Shown here: piece by piece, positions 1 to 7,092 of the stretch
Layout: each line of letters starts with the position of its first letter
Numbering within the stretch: position 1 is the stretch's first letter
Assembly (NCBI GenBank): GCA_003445035.1
Contig: DLVV01000250.1
Location: forward strand, 1-11,242
Reading direction: 5' to 3'
Source: Planctomycetaceae bacterium
GTDB taxonomy: Bacteria > Planctomycetota > Planctomycetia > Planctomycetales > Planctomycetaceae
DNA length: 11,242 bases
The notes under the pieces: generated by a model
What the model saw: the letters and a program-made list of their open reading frames with translations, nothing else
The model's database searches: none
Told to the model about the DNA's origin: nothing
Program-made: the position numbers and the translations under genes

Positions 1-39
1 GGGTGTCAAACCGGAGCCGGGAACTGATGTGGGATCTGA

Positions 40-45
40 TAGACT
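40..45 (+). promoter_or_regulatory. Candidate -10 element (TAGACT) just upstream of the cytochrome gene
   Basis: TAGACT fits the TANNNT form of a -10 box and ends 9 bases before ATG 55. No Shine-Dalgarno sequence is visible in between, so a leaderless or near-leaderless transcript is possible. The same octamer, TAGACTCA, occurs just before the GTG at 4850. No convincing -35 was found at the usual spacing. This is inference from position and the repeated octamer. Confidence 0.3.
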
Positions 46-54
46 CAACGGACC

Positions 55-1797
55 ATGCTTCGCCGAACTCACTGGCCACTGCTGGCCATTTTTCTGTTGA
101 CCGGTCCGGGCCGGGCATCCGCGGCCGATCCGCAGGCGAAACCACTCGCGACACGCTTCCGCCGCCCGATCGCCCTGGCCACCGTCGACAACGGACGACA
201 GTTCCTGGTCGCCAACCGCGACAGTGGAACGATCAGCCGTGTCGATATCCCGGCCAGGCGAGTCCTCGACGAAACGCACGTCGGCAAACGCCTGGCGGAC
301 CTGGTCCTGGTGCCTGGCGGAGACCACGTCCTGGTTGCCGATGCCGGTGGACGTCAGTTGATTCTCTGCCGTCTCGGGAACGGGCCTCCGCAACCCTCGA
401 TCCGCATCGACCTGCCGGTGGAACCCACCCGATTGGCCATCGATCGCGACGGCCGACGCGTGGCAGTGACATCCAAGTGGGCCCGACGACTGGTCCTGTT
501 CGATCTCCCGATCACTCCCTCATCGAAACCCCGCCTGTTGCCGCTGCCGGTGCCCGGACGGCACCTGCTTTGGCTTCCGGGAACTGACTCGGTGGTGGTC
601 GCTGACGCTTTCGGCGGACAACTGGCCGTTGTTGACGCCGCGGCCACCCGGGTGCAATTCGTCCACCGCCTTTCGGGCCACAACATCGGTGGCCTGGCAC
701 TCTCGCCCGACGGTCGCCGCCTGATCATCTCCCACCAGGTCCTCAACTCGGCCGCTCGCACGACCAACAACGACGTGTTCTGGGGCCTGTTGATGACCAA
801 CAATCTCCGTCGCATCCCGACAAAGGAACTGCTTTCGAATGATCCTTTGCCCATTCGACGTCAATCGGTCGTGATGCTCGGCCAGGCCGGTCACGCCGCC
901 GGTGACCCTTCGGGACTGTCGATTCGACCGGACGGTTCGTTCGTGGTGGCCCTGTCGGGTGTGCACCAGGTCGGCATCGGGCATCCCGGGCGATTCGAAC
1001 TGACCCGGATCTCGACAGGACGGCGTCCGACCGCCCTGTGGCTGTCTCCCGACGCGCGGCGGGCCGTCGTGACCTCGACACTCGACGACCGTCTCGACCT
1101 CATCGACCTCGAACACGCCCGACCCCTGGCCGGCATTTCGCTGGGTCCGCAACCCGAACAGACGTCATTCGAACGCGGCGAGCGACTGTTTTTCGACGCC
1201 GGCCTGTCACGGGACGGGTGGATGAGCTGCCACAGTTGCCACATCGACGGCCACACCAACGGACTGCTGGCCGACACGCTCGGTGACGGTCACTACGGCA
1301 ACGCCAAGCGGGTGCTTTCGCTGCTGGGCACCCTGGACACCGGTCCCTGGGCGTGGGACGGCCGAATGGGCACCCTCCGCGACCAGACCGTGCACTCGGT
1401 GACGACGACCATGCGCGGCACCCGCCCGACACCCGTCCAGGTCAACGACCTGGTCACCTACATCAGCGGACTCGAACGCCCCGCACCGGGCCGGGCCGCC
1501 GGTTCGCCGGGTCAACGGCTGTCGATAGCCCGGGGCCGTCGGCTGTTTGACACGCTCGACTGCCGCCGCTGTCACACTCCTCCACTGTACACCTCTCCGG
1601 ACACCTACGACGTCGGCCTGGGCGGCCCCAAGGCCAACCCGCCGTCACTGCGAGGAGTCTCCCAGCGACGGCGGCTGTTCCACGACAACCGCGCCAAGTC
1701 GATCGAGGAAGTCCTGGAGCGATTCGAACACCAGTTGCCCAGAAAGATCACCGACGGGGAACGACGGGATCTGGTGCGGTTCCTGGAGAGCTTGTAG
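55..1797 (+). CDS. Exported beta-propeller / di-haem cytochrome c fusion protein (MauG/CcpA-like C-terminal domain)
   Basis: A 580-residue protein starting at ATG 55 and ending in TAG. Residues 1-23 look like a signal peptide: MLRR, a hydrophobic run, then ASA before AD. It should therefore act in the periplasm. Residues ~30-360 form a repetitive YVTN/lactonase-type beta-propeller with recurring units such as FLVANRDSGTISRVDI and ALSPDGRRLIISH. Residues ~370-580 resemble the di-haem cytochrome c peroxidase/MauG family. Two haem-attachment motifs are visible: CHSCH at 392-396, preceded by LFFDAGLSRDGWMS, and CRRCH at 503-507, preceded by RGRRLFDTLD. The likely role is redox chemistry or electron transfer, with the propeller as a binding or scaffold domain; the substrate cannot be read from the sequence. 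The gene is monocistronic here and its last 50 bases overlap the convergent SGNH gene. The architecture is secure, but peroxidase activity is not established. Confidence 0.9.
   Translation: MLRRTHWPLLAIFLLTGPGRASAADPQAKPLATRFRRPIALATVDNGRQFLVANRDSGTISRVDIPARRVLDETHVGKRLADLVLVPGGDHVLVADAGGRQLILCRLGNGPPQPSIRIDLPVEPTRLAIDRDGRRVAVTSKWARRLVLFDLPITPSSKPRLLPLPVPGRHLLWLPGTDSVVVADAFGGQLAVVDAAATRVQFVHRLSGHNIGGLALSPDGRRLIISHQVLNSAARTTNNDVFWGLLMTNNLRRIPTKELLSNDPLPIRRQSVVMLGQAGHAAGDPSGLSIRPDGSFVVALSGVHQVGIGHPGRFELTRISTGRRPTALWLSPDARRAVVTSTLDDRLDLIDLEHARPLAGISLGPQPEQTSFERGERLFFDAGLSRDGWMSCHSCHIDGHTNGLLADTLGDGHYGNAKRVLSLLGTLDTGPWAWDGRMGTLRDQTVHSVTTTMRGTRPTPVQVNDLVTYISGLERPAPGRAAGSPGQRLSIARGRRLFDTLDCRRCHTPPLYTSPDTYDVGLGGPKANPPSLRGVSQRRRLFHDNRAKSIEEVLERFEHQLPRKITDGERRDLVRFLESL
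1748..1797. other. 50-base convergent overlap of two genes
   Basis: The last 50 bases of the cytochrome gene also encode the end of the SGNH-like gene on the other strand. The cytochrome frame here encodes a regular family helix (DGERRDLVRFLESL). The SGNH frame encodes a Pro/Ser/Thr-rich tail. No terminator can sit between the genes, so antisense transcription is expected. Confidence 0.75.
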
Positions 1798-3064
1798 ACG
1801 GACGGCCCGACTCGCGAGCTGTCACCACCTCCACCAGTGCCGCGGCGATCAGGGCGTGCCCCTTGACCGTCGGGTGGCAGTGGTCGACGAACAGCTCTCG
1901 CACTCCTCCCGCGGCCATCCGCCGGAACTCGGTCTCCAGCGGACCCTGGAATAACTCGGCCACGCTCACCAGCGTGCCTCCGGCATCGGCCGTCGCCCGT
2001 CTGATCGTCTCGATCACCGCCGGATTGGACCGCGTACCCCGGCGATCCCGACGGTTGGCTTCGACCAGCGCCGCTCTCCCCTCTTCGATTCGACCACGAC
2101 CCAGCAGGCTCAGGCCATTCCAGAAATGGGCCAGCGCATAGTGCTCGTCCAGTGCGATCATCGTCTCGGCCGTCTCACCCAGCCCCTGCCAGTCCCGGCC
2201 CTTGAACTGCCGTTCGGCGTCGTGGTCCAGTTGACCCCATTGACCGGATCCCACGTCGGCCTCCGAGCCGTGGACCGAATCGCCCGGCGGGGACAACAGG
2301 TTGGGCACCGCCGGCACGATCACCACGCGGGCTCCGGCCCGTCGGCCCACTTCGACGATCCGCATCACGTGCTCGCGCAGCAACGTCATCCGCAACGACA
2401 CTTCGGCCTCCGACTTGATCAACGGGTAGTTATTGTTCCCGAAGAACTCGGCCGGCAACTGGCTGCGGACCATGTTGGCCGGCTCCCCCAGCAAGGCCCT
2501 CGCCCCGTTGATCACCCGCAGGCTGCGGGCCAGTTCACCCGCCTGCTCCATCCTCGCCACCAATCCCTCGGGATCGTAGAAGACGTTTTCGAGAAACTCG
2601 TTGTGCCCCATGTAGACCAGAAACCAGTCCGGTGAGAACTCCGCCGCGCGACGCGCGATGGCCAGCACGCGATGGCTGCCGAAGGCCGGGTAACCCCCAT
2701 TGATCACCTCGACCCGCCTGCCATTCTCACCGAGTGACTCGGCCATCAGATCAGGGAACGACCGGTGGACACGAAAGCCGTACGTGCACGATCCGCCCAG
2801 GGCGAAGATCCGCAGTGTGCCCTCCGGCTTGGGCTGCTCGATCTCGTTATCCCACTCGGAAAAGAAGCTGGTCCCAGCTGCGAAGCCGACAGGGTTCAAC
2901 CGGGTGCTTGTGTCAGGAAACAGCCCGGTGACACGAAACGCCAGTTCCAGCACCAGCAGCAGCAGGAAAGGCAACGAGACCGCCAGCAGTTTCATCCGCC
3001 GGGAACCTCGGCGGCCCGGTTCAGGACCGGTCTCTTCGGTCAACGGATCGGTCGCCTGGTTCAT
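1748..3064 (-). CDS. Membrane-anchored SGNH-like hydrolase with GGS/GHNEF motifs and TPR-like insert
   Basis: A 438-residue protein from ATG at 3064 to TGA at 1748. Residues ~24-48 form one strongly hydrophobic helix after an Arg-rich start, so the domain is probably anchored in the membrane and faces outward. SGNH blocks are visible: block I as FALGGSCTYG with Ser92 (Gly91 replaces the usual Asp of GDS), the Asn block as YMGHNEF at 151-157, and the Asp/His block as VDHCHPTVKGH at 393-403 (D394, H397). A helical insert at ~283-340 resembles TPR units, a layout I recall for a bacterial GGS/GHNEF subfamily. Likely role: carbohydrate or lipid esterase, or O-acyltransferase. Its ATG overlaps the stop of the upstream TMTC-like gene (ATGA), indicating translational coupling. 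The 3' end overlaps the cytochrome gene, and the final ~22 residues are low-complexity. Substrate unknown. Confidence 0.85.
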   Translation of the reverse strand: MNQATDPLTEETGPEPGRRGSRRMKLLAVSLPFLLLLVLELAFRVTGLFPDTSTRLNPVGFAAGTSFFSEWDNEIEQPKPEGTLRIFALGGSCTYGFRVHRSFPDLMAESLGENGRRVEVINGGYPAFGSHRVLAIARRAAEFSPDWFLVYMGHNEFLENVFYDPEGLVARMEQAGELARSLRVINGARALLGEPANMVRSQLPAEFFGNNNYPLIKSEAEVSLRMTLLREHVMRIVEVGRRAGARVVIVPAVPNLLSPPGDSVHGSEADVGSGQWGQLDHDAERQFKGRDWQGLGETAETMIALDEHYALAHFWNGLSLLGRGRIEEGRAALVEANRRDRRGTRSNPAVIETIRRATADAGGTLVSVAELFQGPLETEFRRMAAGGVRELFVDHCHPTVKGHALIAAALVEVVTARESGRPSTSSPGTAPDPVVPRR

Positions 3065-4749
3065 GGACTCGGCTCGAAGTCCCGTGCGAGACGAGGGTCA
3101 AGACGTCGGAGTTGCTCGACGGCGGTGTCAAATCCGGATTGGTTGTTCCTGAGCAACTCGACACGGGCCAGGTGAAACCACGCGGCGGAGAACCGGCTGT
3201 CGGTTGCGACGGCCGCCTCGAGCTGTTCAACCGCCTCATCGTAACGTTCTCGATCTGTCAGCCCCAACGCCAGGTTGACCCGGGCCCGCGGCAACCAGGG
3301 AGCCAGACGCACCGCCTGTCGTGCCGCATCGAACGCCTCGTCGTGTTTCGCCTGGACCTGCAATTCGACCGACAGGTTGACCCAGGCGTCGGGGAATTCG
3401 TTGTCGACGGCAATCGCCTCGCGGTGCCGACGCTCGGCGAGCTTGTGGCTTCCCGCCGCACCCAGCTCGTTGCCCAGGCTGGTCAGCGCCAGCGGAGACC
3501 GGGGGTTCTTGGCGACGGTGTCGGTCCAGAGGTTCGCGTTGTCCAGAAACACCGGACCGCGAACCCAGGCCAGGCCCAGCAGGATCAACAACGCCGCGCC
3601 ACCAAGAGTGGGGTACCGGCGAGTGACCATCAGCCAGGCGGCCGCAACCAACAGCGGAATACTGGCCAGGTACTGGAAGTGATCGGCGACAAACGAGAAC
3701 TGCATGGGGTAGATGTCAACAAAGCCGAGGGCGGGAGCCAGCGTACCGACAAACAGCAATCCCGCCGCCAGTGGACCGCGGCCGACCCGAGATCTCTGAC
3801 ACCATAGCGCGAACAGCACCAGCACCGCGGCCAGCGGGTAAATCCACTGGAGGATTGAGGCCGAGTCGATCGTCCAGCGGGGATAAATGAAGGCCAGTTC
3901 GGTCGGCCAGAACAGCTTTCCGGCGTAGAACCAGATCGCCCGCCCGGCGACCAAAATCCGATCGAGTGCCGAGAGGCCCAGATCGAGGTGTCCCGCCCCG
4001 ATGTGGCGTTGCTCGCTCCAAACCGTCACCAATCCCATCGGCACCGCAAGCAACAGCATTGGCAACACGCTCAGCCACTCGCGGCGACCGACCCGCCCCC
4101 CCTGCCACCAACAGATCACCAGCCACGCCGCCGGCAGTGTGACGGTGACCGTCTTGGAGAACAGTGCCGCGGCGAAGAACCCAACAGCCAGCCACCACCG
4201 GCGACCGGCCGTCCCCGGTTCCGCACGCCACCAACTCAGCCAGGCAACTGTCGACAACAGGGCGAACAGTCCCGAGAGCACATTCTTGCGTTCACTGATC
4301 CATGCCACGCTCTCGACATGGACCGGGTGCACGGCGAACAGGGCCGCTGCCAGCCACGCTCCCGAGACCCCCAGTCCCGCCAGCAACCTCCACAACACAA
4401 CCACCGAAGCGACGTGCAACAGGATGTTGACCGCGTGGTAGCCAGTGGGGTTGTCACCCCAGAGACGGTACTCGAGCCAGAAGCTGGAGTGGGTCAGCGG
4501 ATAGTACTGGGGAACGCTTCCGGGTTCGAACCAGATCGTCGGGAGCCCCCCCGGATCAACCACCGCGCGACTCTCGGTAACGTGGGCGTCGTCATCCCAT
4601 ATGAACGCACCACCGAAGCCAGGCAAGTGGGCCACCACGGACAATCCGATCAGCAACCCGGTGGCCACTCGTGGGTTGACTCGCAGCGATTCGCCGTTCT
4701 TGGCCACCCGGAAGTCCTGTTGCCGATGGGAACTGGTCGGTTCGAGCAT
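3061..4749 (-). CDS. TMTC/DUF1736-like polytopic membrane protein with C-terminal TPRs (putative GT-C glycosyltransferase)
   Basis: A 562-residue protein. Residues ~27-400 contain many hydrophobic helices, and ~415-555 hold about four TPR units ending in LRRLDPRLARDF. Family signatures are clear: FIWDDDAHV at 49-57, an acidic motif in the first outer loop; HPVHVESVAWISERKNVLS at 141-159, the hallmark of TMTC-type proteins; FSKT at 197-200; and FSFVADHFQYLASIP at 351-365. Related eukaryotic TMTC proteins are O-mannosyltransferases of the GT-C fold that use lipid-linked sugars. Bacterial homologues are mostly uncharacterised, so transfer of a sugar to protein or glycan is inferred. ATG 4749 is the first in-frame ATG before helix 1. 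No strong Shine-Dalgarno is seen, and an in-frame GTG at residue 15 is an alternative start. It is the first gene of a two-gene operon. Confidence 0.88.
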   Translation of the reverse strand: MLEPTSSHRQQDFRVAKNGESLRVNPRVATGLLIGLSVVAHLPGFGGAFIWDDDAHVTESRAVVDPGGLPTIWFEPGSVPQYYPLTHSSFWLEYRLWGDNPTGYHAVNILLHVASVVVLWRLLAGLGVSGAWLAAALFAVHPVHVESVAWISERKNVLSGLFALLSTVAWLSWWRAEPGTAGRRWWLAVGFFAAALFSKTVTVTLPAAWLVICWWQGGRVGRREWLSVLPMLLLAVPMGLVTVWSEQRHIGAGHLDLGLSALDRILVAGRAIWFYAGKLFWPTELAFIYPRWTIDSASILQWIYPLAAVLVLFALWCQRSRVGRGPLAAGLLFVGTLAPALGFVDIYPMQFSFVADHFQYLASIPLLVAAAWLMVTRRYPTLGGAALLILLGLAWVRGPVFLDNANLWTDTVAKNPRSPLALTSLGNELGAAGSHKLAERRHREAIAVDNEFPDAWVNLSVELQVQAKHDEAFDAARQAVRLAPWLPRARVNLALGLTDRERYDEAVEQLEAAVATDSRFSAAWFHLARVELLRNNQSGFDTAVEQLRRLDPRLARDFEPSP

Positions 4750-4811
4750 ACGCCATCAACGCCAGGGCAACCAAGACCGTGTCACCGGGTTCGACGCCCT
4801 CGCCCACCGCT

Positions 4812-4829
4812 CTCGGCGCGATCGCCGAG
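4812..4829. promoter_or_regulatory. Perfect 7-bp dyad with CGAT loop between divergent operons (candidate operator)
   Basis: CTCGGCG (4812-4818), CGAT (4819-4822) and CGCCGAG (4823-4829) form a perfect inverted repeat in the 100-base gap between the divergent starts at 4749 and 4850. It lies where the -35 region of the rightward promoter would be if TAGACT (4837-4842) is its -10. It could be an operator serving both directions, or simply a hairpin in a GC-rich spacer. No regulator gene is present in the window. Confidence 0.4.
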
Positions 4830-4836
4830 CTTGCAT

Positions 4837-4842
4837 TAGACT
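4837..4842 (+). promoter_or_regulatory. Candidate -10 element (TAGACT) for the rightward SGNH operon
   Basis: TAGACT ends 7 bases before GTG 4850, close enough for leaderless transcription. There is no purine-rich ribosome binding site between the two. The extended octamer TAGACTCA is identical to the one before the gene at 55. The -35 region is not recognisable and is occupied by the 4812-4829 dyad. Confidence 0.35.
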
Positions 4843-4849
4843 CACCCGC

Positions 4850-5926
4850 GTGACTGTCAACTCGCCCCCCCGGCCCGCTCGGCGCACGCCACTGGGCAAA
4901 CGCCTGCTGCTGGCCGCTGCCACTGTCGTCGGCATGCTCGTTGTCGCCGAAGTGATCCTCCGCATCGCCGTTCCCGAACCCACCACCATCCGTTTCGCCC
5001 AGGACACCCAGGAACTGCAACAACTCCAACTGGACCGATTCGGTGACGTGTTGGTCAACGATCCCGTTCGGTTCTGGCAGCTGGCGCCCCACAGCCAGCT
5101 GCCCGAATCCGGATCCGAAAGCGACGGGCCATTTTTCGGAGTGATCTCCAACGGGCAGGGCTTTCGCGAGAATCACGAAATCGCACCCGGGAAGCCTGGC
5201 GGGGAAACCCGCATCCTGTTCCTGGGCGACTCCTGCACCTTCGGCTACGGAGTGGATTGGGACCAGACGTACGTGGCCGTGTGCGAAGACCGTCTCAACA
5301 AACGATCCGAGGACCGGCGGTTCGAGTGCATCAATGCGGGTGTCCCTGGCTATTCGCTGTACCAGGGCTTGCAGGTGCTCGATGACGAGGGCCCTCGGGT
5401 GAGACCGGACGTGGTGGTCGCCTGTTTCGGATTCAATGACCGTTCCGAATGGGATGGCATGAGTGATCTGCAACACGCCGCCCTGGCACCCCCGGGCTGG
5501 ATGTCCGGCTGCCGCCTGGCCGGCCGTCTGTGGCGTTTGGCCCATCCGCCTTCGGCTCACAGGACTTCTGCTCGAAGACCACGGGTTTCTCCCGACGAAT
5601 TTCGCGGCCTGTTGACCCGCATCCGGACCCGCACCCGGCAACTCGGCGCCCGCCTGGCGCTGATCTCGTGGTGCGAACGCTTCCAGGTGACCGACGATCG
5701 CGACGAACGAACACCCTGGCAACAGGAACTCGACCGATTTGCCCGACGGCACCGGGTTCCGATGCTGGACCTGGTCCCACTGCTGCAACGGTGGGCCGAC
5801 GAGCCGGGCCAGACGCCACAGTTTCTGGATATCGTCCACGCCACACCGGCCACGCACTCGCGAATCGCCGGCCGGGTGATCGAGACCCTGGAACCGGTGC
5901 TCGGTGGGGGGGGATCACCGGAATGA
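4850..5926 (+). CDS. Membrane-anchored SGNH/GDSL-family hydrolase (first of a tandem pair)
   Basis: A 358-residue protein. I chose GTG 4850 as the start because it gives a short basic leader (VTVNSPPRPARRTPLGKR) followed by one hydrophobic helix at ~18-40. The in-frame ATG at 4601 would overlap the divergent gene and add non-membrane sequence. SGNH motifs: block I as FLGDSCTFGYG with G126, D127 and nucleophile Ser128; GFND at 194-197 with Asn196; and DIVH at 327-330 for the catalytic Asp/His. After DIVH the usual HPN/HPT is replaced by HATPATH, an atypical local context. The likely site is the outer face of the cytoplasmic membrane, acting on an ester in a glycan, lipid or peptide. The stop overlaps the next start as ATGA. 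A C7 run lies at residues ~5-7, and a G8 run lies just before the stop. Confidence 0.85.
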   Translation: MTVNSPPRPARRTPLGKRLLLAAATVVGMLVVAEVILRIAVPEPTTIRFAQDTQELQQLQLDRFGDVLVNDPVRFWQLAPHSQLPESGSESDGPFFGVISNGQGFRENHEIAPGKPGGETRILFLGDSCTFGYGVDWDQTYVAVCEDRLNKRSEDRRFECINAGVPGYSLYQGLQVLDDEGPRVRPDVVVACFGFNDRSEWDGMSDLQHAALAPPGWMSGCRLAGRLWRLAHPPSAHRTSARRPRVSPDEFRGLLTRIRTRTRQLGARLALISWCERFQVTDDRDERTPWQQELDRFARRHRVPMLDLVPLLQRWADEPGQTPQFLDIVHATPATHSRIAGRVIETLEPVLGGGGSPE

Positions 5927-7092
5927 CAAACGGGGCCCGCAGCGATTCGAACCGACCGGCGGCTCCTGCCGGTCGGCGGCCGCGACTGTTGGCCACCGCC
6001 ATCGGCCTGATCGTTGCGGTGCTGGTCGCCGAGACAACGTTGTGGCTGACCAACCAGCCCCGCTTCCCCGTACCACACACTTTCCCGCCCCAGTTCATGC
6101 TGGTCGGTGAACCCGACGCCGAGGGGTGGATTCGCCACGTCAACAAGCCATCGACGACAATCCGATTCCGCTACGAATCGGACCCGCGAGGATATTTCGG
6201 CACCGACCGGACCGTCGGTCACACCACCAACTCACTGGGTTTTCGCGGCGGAGAATTTCCGCTGGTGGAAACACGCGACGGAAAAATCGAAGCCATCGGC
6301 GAAAAACCCGACGGTGTGCTGCGAATTGTGTTTCTCGGCGACTCGGTGACATTTGGTGAGGGCGTGCACGATTCTGACACATTTGTCGAGCGAGTGGGCC
6401 GGCGACTGAGCACCCGGTTGGATTGCCCCGTCGAGGTCTACAACTTCGGTGTCGGCGGTCACAACACATCCGACGCCCGATGGGTCTGGCAACGATACGC
6501 CCACCATCTCGATCCCGACCTGGTCGTCTACACCTTCGTACTCAACGACGCTGAACCACGGCTGTTTCGGCTCGAGCAGCCATCCGGACAACCCACTCGC
6601 ATTCCCCGTTCGTTCGAAGCCCGGTGGACAGAATGGACCAGCCAACCCGAAGGCTGGTGGACCGGATCGCGATTGGCCCGCCTGGCATGGAAACTCCAGG
6701 CCGGCTGGAAACTGGACCGCAAAACGCTCGGGTATTACCGCGAGTTGAACGCGTCGGATTCCCCGCACTGGCACACCTGTCGTGAACAACTCGAGGCCCT
6801 GCAACTGGTCGAGCCAACGCCGGTGGTCGTGGTATTTCCCATGCTGTTCGATTTGGCAACTCACCCATTCCGCCCGGTGCATCTTGAGATCACCGACGCC
6901 TGTTCACAGGCCGAGATCATCGATCCCTGGGAAACCCTGGCCCGTCGTGCCGGCAACAACACGCCGGAGCTGTGGGTCCATCCGACCGACATGCATCCCA
7001 ACGAAATCGCACACAAGTTCACCGCCGGGGTGATCACCCAGCGGTTGGAAACACTGCTGCGGGATCAGGAACAACCCGACTCAGTCCCCTGA
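5923..7092 (+). CDS. Membrane-anchored SGNH/GDSL-family hydrolase (second of a tandem pair)
   Basis: A 389-residue protein starting at ATG 5923, within the ATGA that ends the previous gene. The open frame extends back to 5530, but that part is only the shadow of the upstream gene. A basic leader (RRPRLL) precedes a hydrophobic helix at ~21-42, followed by an extracytoplasmic domain. SGNH motifs are well preserved: FLGDSVTFGEG with G139, D140 and Ser141; VLND at 206-209 with Asn208; and DMHPNEIAHK with D356 and H358, the canonical DxHPN form. NSLGFRGGEF before block I is typical of this envelope subfamily. It shares architecture with the preceding gene and is probably an old tandem paralogue with low overall identity. 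Likely role: esterase or acyltransferase on a surface polymer; substrate unknown. Its last 12 bases overlap the convergent amidase gene. Confidence 0.87.
   Translation: MTNGARSDSNRPAAPAGRRPRLLATAIGLIVAVLVAETTLWLTNQPRFPVPHTFPPQFMLVGEPDAEGWIRHVNKPSTTIRFRYESDPRGYFGTDRTVGHTTNSLGFRGGEFPLVETRDGKIEAIGEKPDGVLRIVFLGDSVTFGEGVHDSDTFVERVGRRLSTRLDCPVEVYNFGVGGHNTSDARWVWQRYAHHLDPDLVVYTFVLNDAEPRLFRLEQPSGQPTRIPRSFEARWTEWTSQPEGWWTGSRLARLAWKLQAGWKLDRKTLGYYRELNASDSPHWHTCREQLEALQLVEPTPVVVVFPMLFDLATHPFRPVHLEITDACSQAEIIDPWETLARRAGNNTPELWVHPTDMHPNEIAHKFTAGVITQRLETLLRDQEQPDSVP

Noticed and set aside
354..1277. Several overlapping minus-strand frames within the cytochrome gene
   Set aside because: They are shadows of the propeller/cytochrome coding region, with no motifs and atypical composition.
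3988..4839. Plus-strand open frame of 283 codons
   Set aside because: It runs opposite the TMTC-like gene, whose motifs are unmistakable. The translation is His/Pro/Gln/Arg-rich with no domain.
4601..4849. N-terminal extension of the first tandem SGNH gene back to an ATG at 4601
   Set aside because: It would overlap the first 149 bases of the divergent TMTC-like gene and bury the membrane helix behind 83 unconserved residues. GTG 4850 gives a normal anchor.
4592..5857. Long minus-strand open frame of about 420 codons opposite the first tandem SGNH gene
   Set aside because: It is antisense to a gene with clear SGNH motifs, has no recognisable domain, and reads as the Gln/Arg/Gly-rich shadow expected in GC-rich coding DNA.
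5530..5922. N-terminal extension of the second tandem SGNH gene back to 5530
   Set aside because: It lies entirely within the first SGNH gene in another frame and has no membrane or family features. ATG 5923 in the ATGA overlap is the natural coupled start.
7081..7092. Shared terminator between the convergent second SGNH gene and the amidase
   Set aside because: The genes overlap by 12 bases and no hairpin followed by a T-run was seen around the junction.
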